DNA of 64,000 nt, taken from the NCBI GenBank assembly GCA_039889245.1, contig JAZGVH010000002.1:2170001-2234000 (forward strand), given 5' to 3'. This document shows, piece by piece, positions 21,600 to 29,427 of the stretch; the stretch's first letter is position 1, and every line of letters starts with the position of its first letter. Position numbers and translations under genes: made by a program. The DNA comes from Dermatophilaceae bacterium Soc4.6. GTDB lineage: Bacteria; Actinomycetota; Actinomycetes; Actinomycetales; Dermatophilaceae. Below the pieces are notes generated by a model. The model saw only the letters and a list, made by a program, of their open reading frames with translations. It was not told the DNA's origin and ran no database searches.

Positions 21600-22571
21600 C
21601 TAGCGGGCGTCCTGCGGTCCGGGGCCCGGCCAGGCGTCGCGGTCCTGCGGTGCGGCGCCCGGCCAGCGCCCGACGGCCGCCCCCCGCCCGGGCCGCAGCG
21701 GGTCAGGGGCCGCGGCCGGCGCCCGGTCGCCGAAGAGCTGCACGATCGCGGGGACGGGAGTCGTGCTCCACGCCACCAGGAGCCCTGCCGGGAGCGCGAG
21801 GTCGAGCGCCGACTCCTCACGCTCCCAGTCGGGCAGGGCCCGCAGGCGGAAGGGCCGCCCGCGGACGACGAACCGGTGCTGCGTGAGGTCGGACAGGGTC
21901 TGGCGGTCGCCCGACCCGGTCTCCCGGCCGGCGGACCCGGCGCCGAACCCGGCCCGCCCCCAGCACGCCGTCCACCGCAGGGACAGGCTGTCGGCCAGCC
22001 GACCAGGCACCCGCACCGAGACCACCTCGAGAGCGAGCCGACCCCAGTAGTCCGCGCCGGCCGAGCCGTCGAGTCCGTCGAGCCGGGCGAGGTGGCGGGC
22101 GAGCACGTGCTCGGCCGGGGCGTCCTGCGGCACCTGCGGGTCGACCGGTCGCGCCTCGAGGGCAGCGCGCAGCAGCAGCCAGTCGGCGTCGCGCAGCACG
22201 AGCGCGACCCACGCCCCGAGGCCCGGGCGAGACACGAGCACCCGCGTCCACCCCTGCTTCGTACCGACGGCGCCAGGGGACCCGGCGGCGACCCGGGCGG
22301 CCAGCCAGAGCTGGCGCTGCGGGCCGAGCCCGGGAGGATAGAGCGGCGTGAGGGCAGCGACGGCTCGCCCGGGCGCCAGTCGTACGGGGACGCCGAGCAG
22401 GGGCGGGCTCGAGCCGTCACCACCCTCTCGGTGGGCGTAGACGGGGATGACCACCTCACGACCCGACCCAGCCTCCGCCGTCCGGCGTCGCGCCGACCGC
22501 AGGGTCAGCGAGTCGGGATCGAAGCCGCACGACACCGCGGTCTCGCGTCGCTCCCACAGGGGCGGCAGCAC
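21600..22571 (-). CDS. Hypothetical protein at the tail of the heat-shock operon
   Basis: Unrecognised 323-residue soluble protein. It has no signal peptide or obvious membrane segment, and is rich in Arg, Leu, Trp and Gly (for example WLAARVAAGSPG, TQHRFVVRGRPFRLRALPDW). Three tryptophan-containing segments suggest a beta-rich fold. The last 60 residues are Pro/Ala/Gly-rich and probably disordered. Its GTG start directly follows the TGA of the preceding gene, so it is almost certainly co-transcribed with it and with hspR. No family assignment is possible from inspection. Confidence 0.6.
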   Translation of the reverse strand: MLPPLWERRETAVSCGFDPDSLTLRSARRRTAEAGSGREVVIPVYAHREGGDGSSPPLLGVPVRLAPGRAVAALTPLYPPGLGPQRQLWLAARVAAGSPGAVGTKQGWTRVLVSRPGLGAWVALVLRDADWLLLRAALEARPVDPQVPQDAPAEHVLARHLARLDGLDGSAGADYWGRLALEVVSVRVPGRLADSLSLRWTACWGRAGFGAGSAGRETGSGDRQTLSDLTQHRFVVRGRPFRLRALPDWEREESALDLALPAGLLVAWSTTPVPAIVQLFGDRAPAAAPDPLRPGRGAAVGRWPGAAPQDRDAWPGPGPQDAR

Positions 22572-22871
22572 TCAGCCCGCCGGGCTGGCGTTCGGGGCGA
22601 CTGCAGCCTGACCGTCGGCCTCGTCGTCGTCGTCGTACCAGCCGTCGTTGTCGCGGGCCAGGTCGCTCAGCCGCTGGCGCTCGGCGTCGGCGTCGACGGC
22701 CGGCAGGTCCCGCTCGTCGACGACGTGGACGAGCCACTGGGCGCCGTCGGCGTCGTCCTCACCGGAGAGGGTCTCGCGCAGCACGCGCACGGTGTAGGCG
22801 TGTCGGTCGAGGCCGTCGGCCACTGCGTCGGCGACCTCGCGCTCGGCGAAAACCAGCAGGTGCTCGATCAC
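22572..22871 (-). CDS. Small acidic protein, possibly RraB-like
   Basis: 99 residues. The core EHLLVFAEREVADAVADGLD followed by RLSDLARDNDGWYDDDDEAD recalls RraB-type proteins (regulators of ribonuclease E), which end in a similar Leu-Ala-x-x-x-Gly-x-Tyr/Trp-Asp pattern. The match is weak, so this is a suggestion. A GTG start overlaps the hspR TGA as GTGA, showing translational coupling. Its place behind hspR suggests expression with the chaperones. Confidence 0.5.
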   Translation of the reverse strand: MIEHLLVFAEREVADAVADGLDRHAYTVRVLRETLSGEDDADGAQWLVHVVDERDLPAVDADAERQRLSDLARDNDGWYDDDDEADGQAAVAPNASPAG

Positions 22872-23341
22872 CGGCCCGGCCGCCAGATCACCAGGGCCTG
22901 GCTGCGGGAGAGGAATCGGGGGGCCCGCTCGCCGGGGCGCAGCGAGATGATCTCGCCGCGGGCGCCGGCGGCGAAGACGCGGGAGCCGGGCAGGGTGCGG
23001 GCGTTGGCCGCCTCCAGGGCCGCCGTGACCTCGAGCAGCCGCGAGCGCAGGGCCCCGACCTCGTGCTCGAGCTCGAGGATGCGCTGGATCCCGGCCAGCG
23101 AGACGCCCTCCTCCTGCGACAGCCGCTGCACCTCACGCAGGAGCGCGACGTCACGGCCGGAGTAGCGTCGCCCGCCGCCGCGCGTGCGCGACGGCGAGAC
23201 CAGGCCGATCCGGTCGTACTGCCGCAGCGTCTGGGCGTGCATGCCGGCCAGCTGGGCCGCCACCGAGATGACGAAGACCGGGGTGTCGTCGTCGGGGCCG
23301 AAGCCCGACGACGTCCCGCCCGCGAAGCCGGCGGAGCTCAC
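22868..23341 (-). CDS. hspR: HspR, MerR-family heat-shock repressor
   Basis: 157-residue repressor that binds HAIR operators with DnaK as co-repressor. The MerR winged helix is at 22-90: VFVISVAAQLAGMHAQTLRQYDRIGLVSPSRTRGGGRRYS, where YDRIGL and GRRYS are the HspR hallmark. A coiled segment (LELEHEVGALRSRLLEVTAALEAAN) and a hydrophobic C-terminus (SQALVIWRPGR) follow. It is the fourth gene of dnaK-grpE-dnaJ-hspR, its GTG overlapping the dnaJ TGA. HAIR sites before dnaK and clpB complete the loop. Confidence 0.93.
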   Translation of the reverse strand: MSSAGFAGGTSSGFGPDDDTPVFVISVAAQLAGMHAQTLRQYDRIGLVSPSRTRGGGRRYSGRDVALLREVQRLSQEEGVSLAGIQRILELEHEVGALRSRLLEVTAALEAANARTLPGSRVFAAGARGEIISLRPGERAPRFLSRSQALVIWRPGR

Positions 23342-24381
23342 GGCGCCGTCGCGCGGTCGAAGAGCTCCGCCCGCGGGTCCACCTCCGCCTCGTCGGCCTG
23401 GAGCTGCTCGATCGCCGCCCGGGCCGCCTTGGTGAGGCGCTGCGGCACGACCACCAGCACACGCGCGATGAGGTCGCCGGTGGAGGTCTCGCGGACGACG
23501 CCACGACCCTTGAGCCTCAGCTGGCGCCCGCTCGGCGTGCCCGGCGCGACCTTGACCCGCACCGGGGTGCCGTCGAGGGTGGGCACCTGGACCGTCGCGC
23601 CGAGGGCAGCCTCGGCGAAGGTCACGGGCAGGTCGATCGTGAGGTTGTCCCCGTCGCGACCGAAGACCGGGTGCTTCTGCACGGTGACGGTGATGATCAG
23701 GTCACCGCTCGCCGCCCCGGCGCCGCCGGGGTTGCCCTTGCCCCGCAACCGGATCTTCTGCCCGTCGCTCACGCCCGCGGGCAGCCTGGTGGTCACCTTG
23801 TGACCGGCCGCCGACAGCGTCACCGTCGAGCCCTGCACGGCGTCACGGAACGAGAGCGTGGTGCGCGCCTGGGCATCGGTGCCCTTGCGGGGGCCGCGGG
23901 TGGCGCCGTAGGAGTCGAAGCCCGGCTGACCACCCGCCCCCGGGAAGCCACCAGCGCCGGCGCCCCCGCCGAAGAGGCTGCCGAGCAGGTCGTTGATGTC
24001 GGGGCTGCCACCACCGGGGGCGCCCTGCCCACCCCCACCGGTGGAGTAGCGGGTGCGACCGCCACCGCCCCCGCCGAAGCTGGAGAACAGGTCCTCGAAC
24101 CCGCCACCACTGCCCTGCCCACCGGAGGTGAAGCGGGCACCCCCGCGCGACATCGCGCGGATCTGGTCGTACTCCTTGCGCTGCTCGGGGTCGGAGAGGA
24201 TCGCATACGCCTCCCCGACCTCCTTGAAACGCTTCTCGGCCGTGGCGTCGCCTGCCGTCTGGTCGGGGTGGAGCTGTCGCGCGAGCTTGCGGTAGCTCTT
24301 CTTGATGGCCGCGTCGTCGGCGTCGGCAGCGATGCCGAGCGTCGCGTAGAAGTCCTTCTCCAGCCAGTCCTGGCTCGCCAT
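23338..24381 (-). CDS. dnaJ: DnaJ-type co-chaperone without zinc finger
   Basis: 347-residue Hsp40. The J domain (10-75) carries HPD at 38-40. A long Gly/Phe-rich stretch (about 80-165) follows, and then two C-terminal substrate-binding domains (ARTTLSFRDAVQGSTVTL and later VTFAEAALGATVQVPTLDG). The four CxxCxGxG repeats of classical DnaJ are absent, so this is a type II (CbpA-like) protein, although it sits in the classical dnaK-grpE-dnaJ-hspR operon. It delivers clients to DnaK and stimulates its ATPase. Spacing to grpE is 41 nt, with an AAGGAG-like ribosome site. Confidence 0.93.
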   Translation of the reverse strand: MASQDWLEKDFYATLGIAADADDAAIKKSYRKLARQLHPDQTAGDATAEKRFKEVGEAYAILSDPEQRKEYDQIRAMSRGGARFTSGGQGSGGGFEDLFSSFGGGGGGRTRYSTGGGGQGAPGGGSPDINDLLGSLFGGGAGAGGFPGAGGQPGFDSYGATRGPRKGTDAQARTTLSFRDAVQGSTVTLSAAGHKVTTRLPAGVSDGQKIRLRGKGNPGGAGAASGDLIITVTVQKHPVFGRDGDNLTIDLPVTFAEAALGATVQVPTLDGTPVRVKVAPGTPSGRQLRLKGRGVVRETSTGDLIARVLVVVPQRLTKAARAAIEQLQADEAEVDPRAELFDRATAP

Positions 24382-24422
24382 GGTGCTCCTTGACTATTCG
24401 GGTCGGCTGGGTCGGGTCGGCA

Positions 24423-25037
24423 TCAGCTGGGGTCGGCGACGGACACGCGGGCAGGACGGACGACGCGCTCGCCGACCTTCCAGCCCGGCTGCAGCACGGT
24501 GACCACCGTCGTGGTGTCGGTGCCCGCGGGCAGCTCGGCCTCGACGTGCAGGAGCGCCTCGTGGACCGCCGGGTCGAAGGGCACGCCGGGCTCGCCCAGA
24601 CGAGTTACCCCGAAGCGGCCGAGCACGCCCTCGAGCTTGTCGGCGACCTTCTCGAAGGGGCCTGCAAGATCACCGTGCTCGCGGGCGAGGTGGATGTCGT
24701 CGAGCACCGGGATGAGTGCCTCGACGACCTGCTGGACCCCGGCCTCCGTGGCCAGCGACCGGTCGCGGTCAACCCGGCGCTTGTAGTTGACGTACTCGGC
24801 CTGCACCCGGCGCAGGTCCTCGAGGTAGTCGCCCGGCGCCGCGTCCGGCTCCGTCGCCTGGGGCGTGGCGAAGAGCTCGGAGGCATCGGCCGGCACGTCG
24901 TACTCGTCGGAGCCACCGGGCTCGGCCGAGCCGGCGGGGCCCGCCGAGCCCTGGCCACCGTGGCCGGGCTCGGCGAGCTCGTCGTGCTCGAGCGGCTGCT
25001 CGTCGTGCGGCTCGCGCCCCTGGGGTGCGTCCGTCAC
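24423..25037 (-). CDS. grpE: GrpE nucleotide exchange factor
   Basis: 204 residues. A disordered Gly/Ala/Asp-rich N-terminus (1-65) is followed by the long helix ([23 protein letters not shown]) and the beta domain, where [20 protein letters not shown] is the family signature. It releases ADP from DnaK. Its GTG start overlaps the dnaK TGA (GTGA), giving translational coupling. Confidence 0.95.
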   Translation of the reverse strand: MTDAPQGREPHDEQPLEHDELAEPGHGGQGSAGPAGSAEPGGSDEYDVPADASELFATPQATEPDAAPGDYLEDLRRVQAEYVNYKRRVDRDRSLATEAGVQQVVEALIPVLDDIHLAREHGDLAGPFEKVADKLEGVLGRFGVTRLGEPGVPFDPAVHEALLHVEAELPAGTDTTTVVTVLQPGWKVGERVVRPARVSVADPS

Positions 25038-26926
25038 TTGGAGTCCTTCGCGGCGTCGTCGCCCTCGTCGACGACCTCGGCATCGACGATGTCGTCGTCG
25101 GCCTCGGCGGCGGGGGCGTCCTGGCTCCCGTCGGTGGCGCCGGCCTCCTCGGCGGAGGCAGCGGCATACATGGCCTGGCCCATCTTCTGCGACACCTCGG
25201 AGAGGGTCGCGGTCTTGGCCTTGATGTCGGCGACGTCGGTGCCGGGGGCCTCACGGGTGCCGACCGCGGTCTTGAGGTCGGCCAGGGCCGTCTCGACCTC
25301 GGCCTTCTCGGCCGCGGGCACCTTGTCGGCGTTGTCGGTGAGGAACTTCTCGGTCGAGTAGACGAGCTGCTCGCCGGCGTTGCGGGCCTCGATCTCCTCG
25401 ACGCGCTGCTTGTCCTCGTCGGCGTGCTGCTCGGCCTCCTTGACCATGCGCTCGATCTCCTCCTTCGGCAGGGCCGACCCGCCGGAGATGGTCATCGACT
25501 GCTCCTTGCCGGTGCCCTGGTCCTTGGCGGACACGTGCACGATGCCGTTGGCGTCGATGTCGAACGTGACCTCGATCTTGGGCACGTTGCGCGGGGCCGG
25601 GGCGATACCGGTCAGCTCGAAGGTGCCGAGCCCCTTGTTGTGCTGCGCGATCTCGCGCTCGCCCTGGAAGACCTGGATGAGCACGGACGGCTGGTTGTCG
25701 TCGGCCGTCGTGAAGATCTCGCTGCGCTTGGTCGGGATGGCCGTGTTGCGCTCGATGAGCTTGGTGAACCGGCCGTGCTGGGTCTCGATGCCGAGGCTCA
25801 GCGGCGTGACGTCGATGAGCAGGATATCCTTGCGCTCACCCTTGAGCACGCCCGACTGGAGGCTGGCTCCGACCGCGACGACCTCGTCGGGGTTGACGCC
25901 CTTGTTGGGCTCCTTGCCGCCGGTCAGCTCGGTGACGACCTTGCTGACCGCGGGCATCCGGGTCGAGCCACCCACGAGCACGATGTGGTCGATGTCGCCG
26001 ACCTTGATGCCGGCGTCGGCGATGACCTTGTTGAACGGCGTCTTCGTGCGCTCGAGCAGGTCGGCCGTCAGCTGCTCGAACTGGGCCCGCGAGAGCTGCT
26101 CGTCGAGGTGGATCGGGCCGTTGTCGCTCATCGAGAGGTACTGCAGGTTGAGGTTGGTGTTGGACGAGGAGGAGAGCTCCTTCTTGGCCTGCTCCGCCGC
26201 GTCACGCAGCCGCTGCATGGCGATCTTGTCCTTAGACAGGTCGACGCCGCTGCTGTTCTTCACCGTGGTGAGCAGGTGCTTGACGATGCGCTCGTCCCAG
26301 TCGTCGCCACCGAGCTTGTTGTCACCGCTCGTGGCCCGCACCTGGATGGTCGAGAAGCCGTCCTCCGGGTCCTTGCCGACCTCGAGGAGGGACACGTCGA
26401 AGGTGCCACCGCCGAGGTCGAAGACGAGGATGAGCTCGTCCTCCTTGCCCTTGTCGAGGCCGTAGGCGAGCGCGGCCGCGGTGGGCTCGTTGATGATGCG
26501 CAGCACGTTGAGACCCGCGATCTCGCCGGCCTCCTTGGTGGCCTGGCGCTCGGCGTCGTCGAAGTACGCCGGCACGGTGATGACGGCGTCCGTGACGGAC
26601 TCGCCCAGGTAGGACTCCGCGTCGCGCTTGAGCTTCATCAGGATGCGCGCACTGATCTCCTGCGGCGTGTACTTCTTGTCGTCGATCTTGGTGCTCCAGT
26701 CGGTGCCCATGTGGCGCTTGACCGAGCGGATCGTGCGGTCGACGTTGGTGACGGCCTGGCGCTTGGCGATCTCGCCGACGAGCACCTCACCGTTCTTGGA
26801 GAAGGCGACGACCGAGGGGGTGGTGCGCCCGCCCTCGGCGTTGGCGATGATCGTCGGCTCTCCGCCCTCGAGGACGGCGACGGCCGAGTTGGTGGTGCCG
26901 AGATCGATTCCGACCGCACGTGACAT
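25034..26926 (-). CDS. dnaK: Molecular chaperone DnaK (Hsp70)
   Basis: 630-residue Hsp70: ATPase domain with [13 protein letters not shown] (6-18) and [16 protein letters not shown], linker and substrate-binding domain ([15 protein letters not shown]), helical lid, and an acidic tail with [12 protein letters not shown] took the ATG at 26926, preceded by AGGAGA, because the longer in-frame region overlaps the promoter. It is the first gene of the operon, with a TTGACA-type promoter and HAIR operator upstream. It serves as folding chaperone and also as HspR co-repressor. Confidence 0.97.
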   Translation of the reverse strand: MSRAVGIDLGTTNSAVAVLEGGEPTIIANAEGGRTTPSVVAFSKNGEVLVGEIAKRQAVTNVDRTIRSVKRHMGTDWSTKIDDKKYTPQEISARILMKLKRDAESYLGESVTDAVITVPAYFDDAERQATKEAGEIAGLNVLRIINEPTAAALAYGLDKGKEDELILVFDLGGGTFDVSLLEVGKDPEDGFSTIQVRATSGDNKLGGDDWDERIVKHLLTTVKNSSGVDLSKDKIAMQRLRDAAEQAKKELSSSSNTNLNLQYLSMSDNGPIHLDEQLSRAQFEQLTADLLERTKTPFNKVIADAGIKVGDIDHIVLVGGSTRMPAVSKVVTELTGGKEPNKGVNPDEVVAVGASLQSGVLKGERKDILLIDVTPLSLGIETQHGRFTKLIERNTAIPTKRSEIFTTADDNQPSVLIQVFQGEREIAQHNKGLGTFELTGIAPAPRNVPKIEVTFDIDANGIVHVSAKDQGTGKEQSMTISGGSALPKEEIERMVKEAEQHADEDKQRVEEIEARNAGEQLVYSTEKFLTDNADKVPAAEKAEVETALADLKTAVGTREAPGTDVADIKAKTATLSEVSQKMGQAMYAAASAEEAGATDGSQDAPAAEADDDIVDAEVVDEGDDAAKDSK

Positions 26927-26974
26927 GGGTTCTCCTGTGACTGGGTTGCTGCTGGGTGGAGGCTGGTGATGAAA

Positions 26975-26995
26975 GTTGAGGCGTGCACACTCAAT
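26975..26995 (-). promoter_or_regulatory. HAIR operator of the dnaK operon
   Basis: GTTGAGG-N7-ACTCAAT is an inverted repeat with the HspR spacing, 48 nt before the dnaK start and directly downstream of the -10 box, where it would block transcription. A weaker copy with the same geometry, CTTGTCA-N7-ACTCGGT, lies at 27015-27035 over the -35 region. Confidence 0.85.
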
Positions 26996-27022
26996 GTGCC
27001 TGAGCCCCGTGCAACTTGTCAA
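26993..27022 (-). promoter_or_regulatory. Promoter of the dnaK operon
   Basis: Read on the minus strand, a perfect TTGACA (27022-27017) is followed after 18 nt by CACATT (26998-26993). The -10 overlaps the HAIR operator by 3 bases, consistent with HspR blocking RNA polymerase. Confidence 0.6.
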
Positions 27023-27035
27023 ACCAGCACTCGGT

Positions 27036-27431
27036 AAAGTTGCGTACATCAGGCTCAACTCCACGGGCGGGCTTGTTGTTCCCGTCCCTGGGCTCCTCCC
27101 GGGGGTGAAGCAGTGTGGGATCCGGATCAACTTGTCGTCGTCCAGGTTTCTTGTCGGCGAAGAGGACGCTCGACCTGTGAGCCGGTCGCCGCGAGGCAGG
27201 GTGGACGCACACGGCGATCCCGTTGTGGCACGCCCGCGTGCCGATCCGCTTGTGGAAAAATGTGATCTTCACCGTCATCTGGTGCTTGGCACGGGTGGGC
27301 GCTCCGTGAGCGTGGCCGACCCCTGTGCGTTGGGGGTCCGCTCGCACGGCGGTGACACACCAGCGGCTTGACGTCGACCCGTCTTGTAGTTGTTGACTGT
27401 CGATCGATGCGGTTCGAGGAAAGGAGAGGGT
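27036..27431. other. Gap between dnaK promoter region and MBL gene
   Basis: About 400 bases with no convincing gene on either strand. It holds a TTGACG/TTGTAG-rich stretch near 27369-27390 that may carry the promoter of the MBL gene, but the spacing is poor. It marks the change from core to accessory sequence. Confidence 0.4.
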
Positions 27432-28262
27432 ATGCCAGCGTGGATCTGCGTCACGTGTGCTGTGCAACAGGCGGACACCGAGGTCCCGCCTCAACAGTGC
27501 CCGATCTGTCAGGACGAGCGACAGTACGTCGGTTGGCAAGGCCAACAGTGGACCACTGCTCAAGAGCTCGCCACCGAGCATCAGACCGACCTGCGCGAGG
27601 AAGAACGGGATCTGTTCGGTGTCGGCACGAAGCCGGCCTTCGGCATCGGTCAACGGGCATTGCTCGTGCGGACCGAGCACGGCAACGTGCTGTGGGACAG
27701 CACGGCGCTGATCGACGACGACGCCAAGCAGCGCATCTTCGACCTCGGCGGCATCGACGCCATCGCCATGTCGCACCCCCACTTCTACGGCGCACACGTC
27801 GACATCGCCGACGCCTTCGATGCCCGGGTGCTCATCCCGAAGGCCGATCAGCAATGGATCCAACGCCCCTCTCCTCGCATCGACTTTTTTGAGAACGACG
27901 TCGAACCGGTGCCCGGGCTGACGGTCGCCCGTATCGGCGGACACTTCGACGGCGCAGCGGTGCTGCACTGGACAGGAGGATCAGACGGTCGCGGTGCTCT
28001 GCTGACAGGCGACACGATCACCGTCGTCCAGGACCGATCGTGGGTCAGTTTCATGTGGAGCTATCCGAACCTGATCCCACTCGACGAGGTGACGGTGCTC
28101 AACATCGCTGCGCGGGTCGAACGGTTCCGCTTCGACCGCGTCTACGGCGGCTGGTGGGGCCGTGTTGTCGTCGACGACGGTGCCGCGGCGATACGACGGT
28201 CGGCCGACCGTTACGTGGCACGGATGCAAGGTCAACGACCTGACCGCACGCCCTCCCCATGA
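27432..28262 (+). CDS. MBL-fold hydrolase-like protein with N-terminal zinc ribbon
   Basis: 276 residues. Two CxxC pairs at the N-terminus (Cys6/Cys9, Cys23/Cys26) form a rubredoxin-like zinc or iron ribbon. A metallo-beta-lactamase fold follows, with the metal motif SHPHFYGAH (His115, His117, His122), GGHFDG (His171) and LLTGDT (Asp194). The motif is a variant of HxHxDH in which the Asp position is Ala, so one metal site may be altered. ATG 27432 has an AAGGAGAGGG ribosome site, which sets the start. Substrate is unknown; thiol-dioxygenase, lactonase and glyoxalase-II members share the fold. Confidence 0.75.
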   Translation: MPAWICVTCAVQQADTEVPPQQCPICQDERQYVGWQGQQWTTAQELATEHQTDLREEERDLFGVGTKPAFGIGQRALLVRTEHGNVLWDSTALIDDDAKQRIFDLGGIDAIAMSHPHFYGAHVDIADAFDARVLIPKADQQWIQRPSPRIDFFENDVEPVPGLTVARIGGHFDGAAVLHWTGGSDGRGALLTGDTITVVQDRSWVSFMWSYPNLIPLDEVTVLNIAARVERFRFDRVYGGWWGRVVVDDGAAAIRRSADRYVARMQGQRPDRTPSP

Positions 28263-28849
28263 TCACCGCCGAGTTGAAGGACGAAGAGGCCAAGAGAACC
28301 GCCAGCACCGCCTCGATCTATGGTCCCCGCAGGCGGATCGTCTTGTGGGACGGGGCGACACGGGCTACCGAGACCCGATGCGCAGCGCCAACCGTGCAGC
28401 CGCGTCACACCGCCCAGATAGACGCAGCACCTGCGGCCGGCAGGGGGGACGCCCCGGTGAAGCATCGACCGAACGCACCACGTCAGGGGACTTGATCTGA
28501 TCTCAGAGGAACCGCCGCCAGGTACGGACCGGAATCCTCAAGATTTACCGCAGAGTGGGATAACTTTCAGTCGCACGAACTGCCTCCCTTTCCAGCTGGC
28601 GAGCCCCACATCGGGTTGGGCGCCACGAGGTCAACGGCGGCACCACCTTCTGCACGACCCTGCTGGTCGCTGTCGGATATCGACCTTGATCCACGCGATG
28701 TCTTCAACCCCTGCGGGTCACCAAGTCAACCGGACGTCCTAGCCCCCGCGATGAGGGCGTGCGCATGCTGCGTTCTCGGTGCGGGAGCCGGAGAGCCGGG
28801 GGTTAGGAGGGCATGTGAACGGGTCGTCACGACCGGGTCCGTGCGTGAC
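28263..28849. other. Gene-free stretch in the accessory region
   Basis: 587 bases. Short open frames exist (for example 28259-28495), but their composition is not protein-like and none has a ribosome site. I see no RNA gene, repeat or mobile-element end here. Confidence 0.4.
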
Positions 28850-29242
28850 CTACGCCTCGCTGGTGCGCTCTCTGGTGGCTCGACGTGTGGTGTCTGCTGA
28901 GCGGATGTGCTCGATCAAGGTTTGGGGGGTGGCGCCTTTCAGGACGAAGGCGTCCGCACCTGCGGCCTGGGCGGCGGGTTCAGCGGACGCGAGCCAGGTG
29001 TGGATGACGACGCCGGTGTTGGGTAGCAGCTCTCGGATCCGGCGGGCTGCGTGGATGCCGTCTCCACCTGGCATGCGGACGTCGAGCACGACAACGTCGG
29101 GCGCGGTCTGTTGTGCTAGCGACACGGCTTCGACACCGTTGGCGGCCGAGCCGCAGTGGACGAGGTCGGGAGCGGACTCGATCATCAGCTGCAGCCCCAA
29201 GCGCATGACGGGATGGTCGTCAGCGACCAAGACTCGGATCAC
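28850..29242 (-). CDS. Single-domain response regulator (NarL-type receiver without HTH)
   Basis: 130 residues, receiver domain only. Acidic pocket Asp8-Asp9, phosphoacceptor Asp54 (VVLDVRMP), switch Thr82 and Lys102 (LKG) are all present. The family's C-terminal LuxR HTH is missing: the protein ends with an Arg-rich tail after the last receiver helix. It may be a truncated NarL/FixJ regulator or a genuine single-domain regulator that competes for phosphate. The GTG start has a GGAGGACC ribosome site. It is next to the large secreted protein, and a full kinase/regulator pair lies at 34.2-36.4 kb. Confidence 0.8.
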   Translation of the reverse strand: MIRVLVADDHPVMRLGLQLMIESAPDLVHCGSAANGVEAVSLAQQTAPDVVVLDVRMPGGDGIHAARRIRELLPNTGVVIHTWLASAEPAAQAAGADAFVLKGATPQTLIEHIRSADTTRRATRERTSEA

Positions 29243-29381
29243 GGGGTCCTCCGGACATAGGAACGCGCATCAGTGGTGGGTCAGGTTTTTACCCGCCTTG
29301 AGGACTCCTAGCCCCCGGCAGGGAGGAGCCGGGTGGGCAACACCTAAGGGTCAAGTGCTGGGGCGGTGGGTGGCGAACAGG

Positions 29382-29424
29382 GGCAGACCCGGCGGCCGTT
29401 CGGGGGGTGACCGCCGGGTCTGCC
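29382..29424 (-). terminator. Hairpin terminator of the large secreted-protein gene
   Basis: A perfect 14-bp GC stem (29382-29395 with 29411-29424) and 15-nt loop lie 3 nt after the stop codon, without a U tract. Confidence 0.8.
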
Positions 29425-29427
29425 GGT

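Noticed and set aside
28259-28495. Short open frame after the MBL gene
   Set aside because: Mixed basic composition, no ribosome site and no family likeness.
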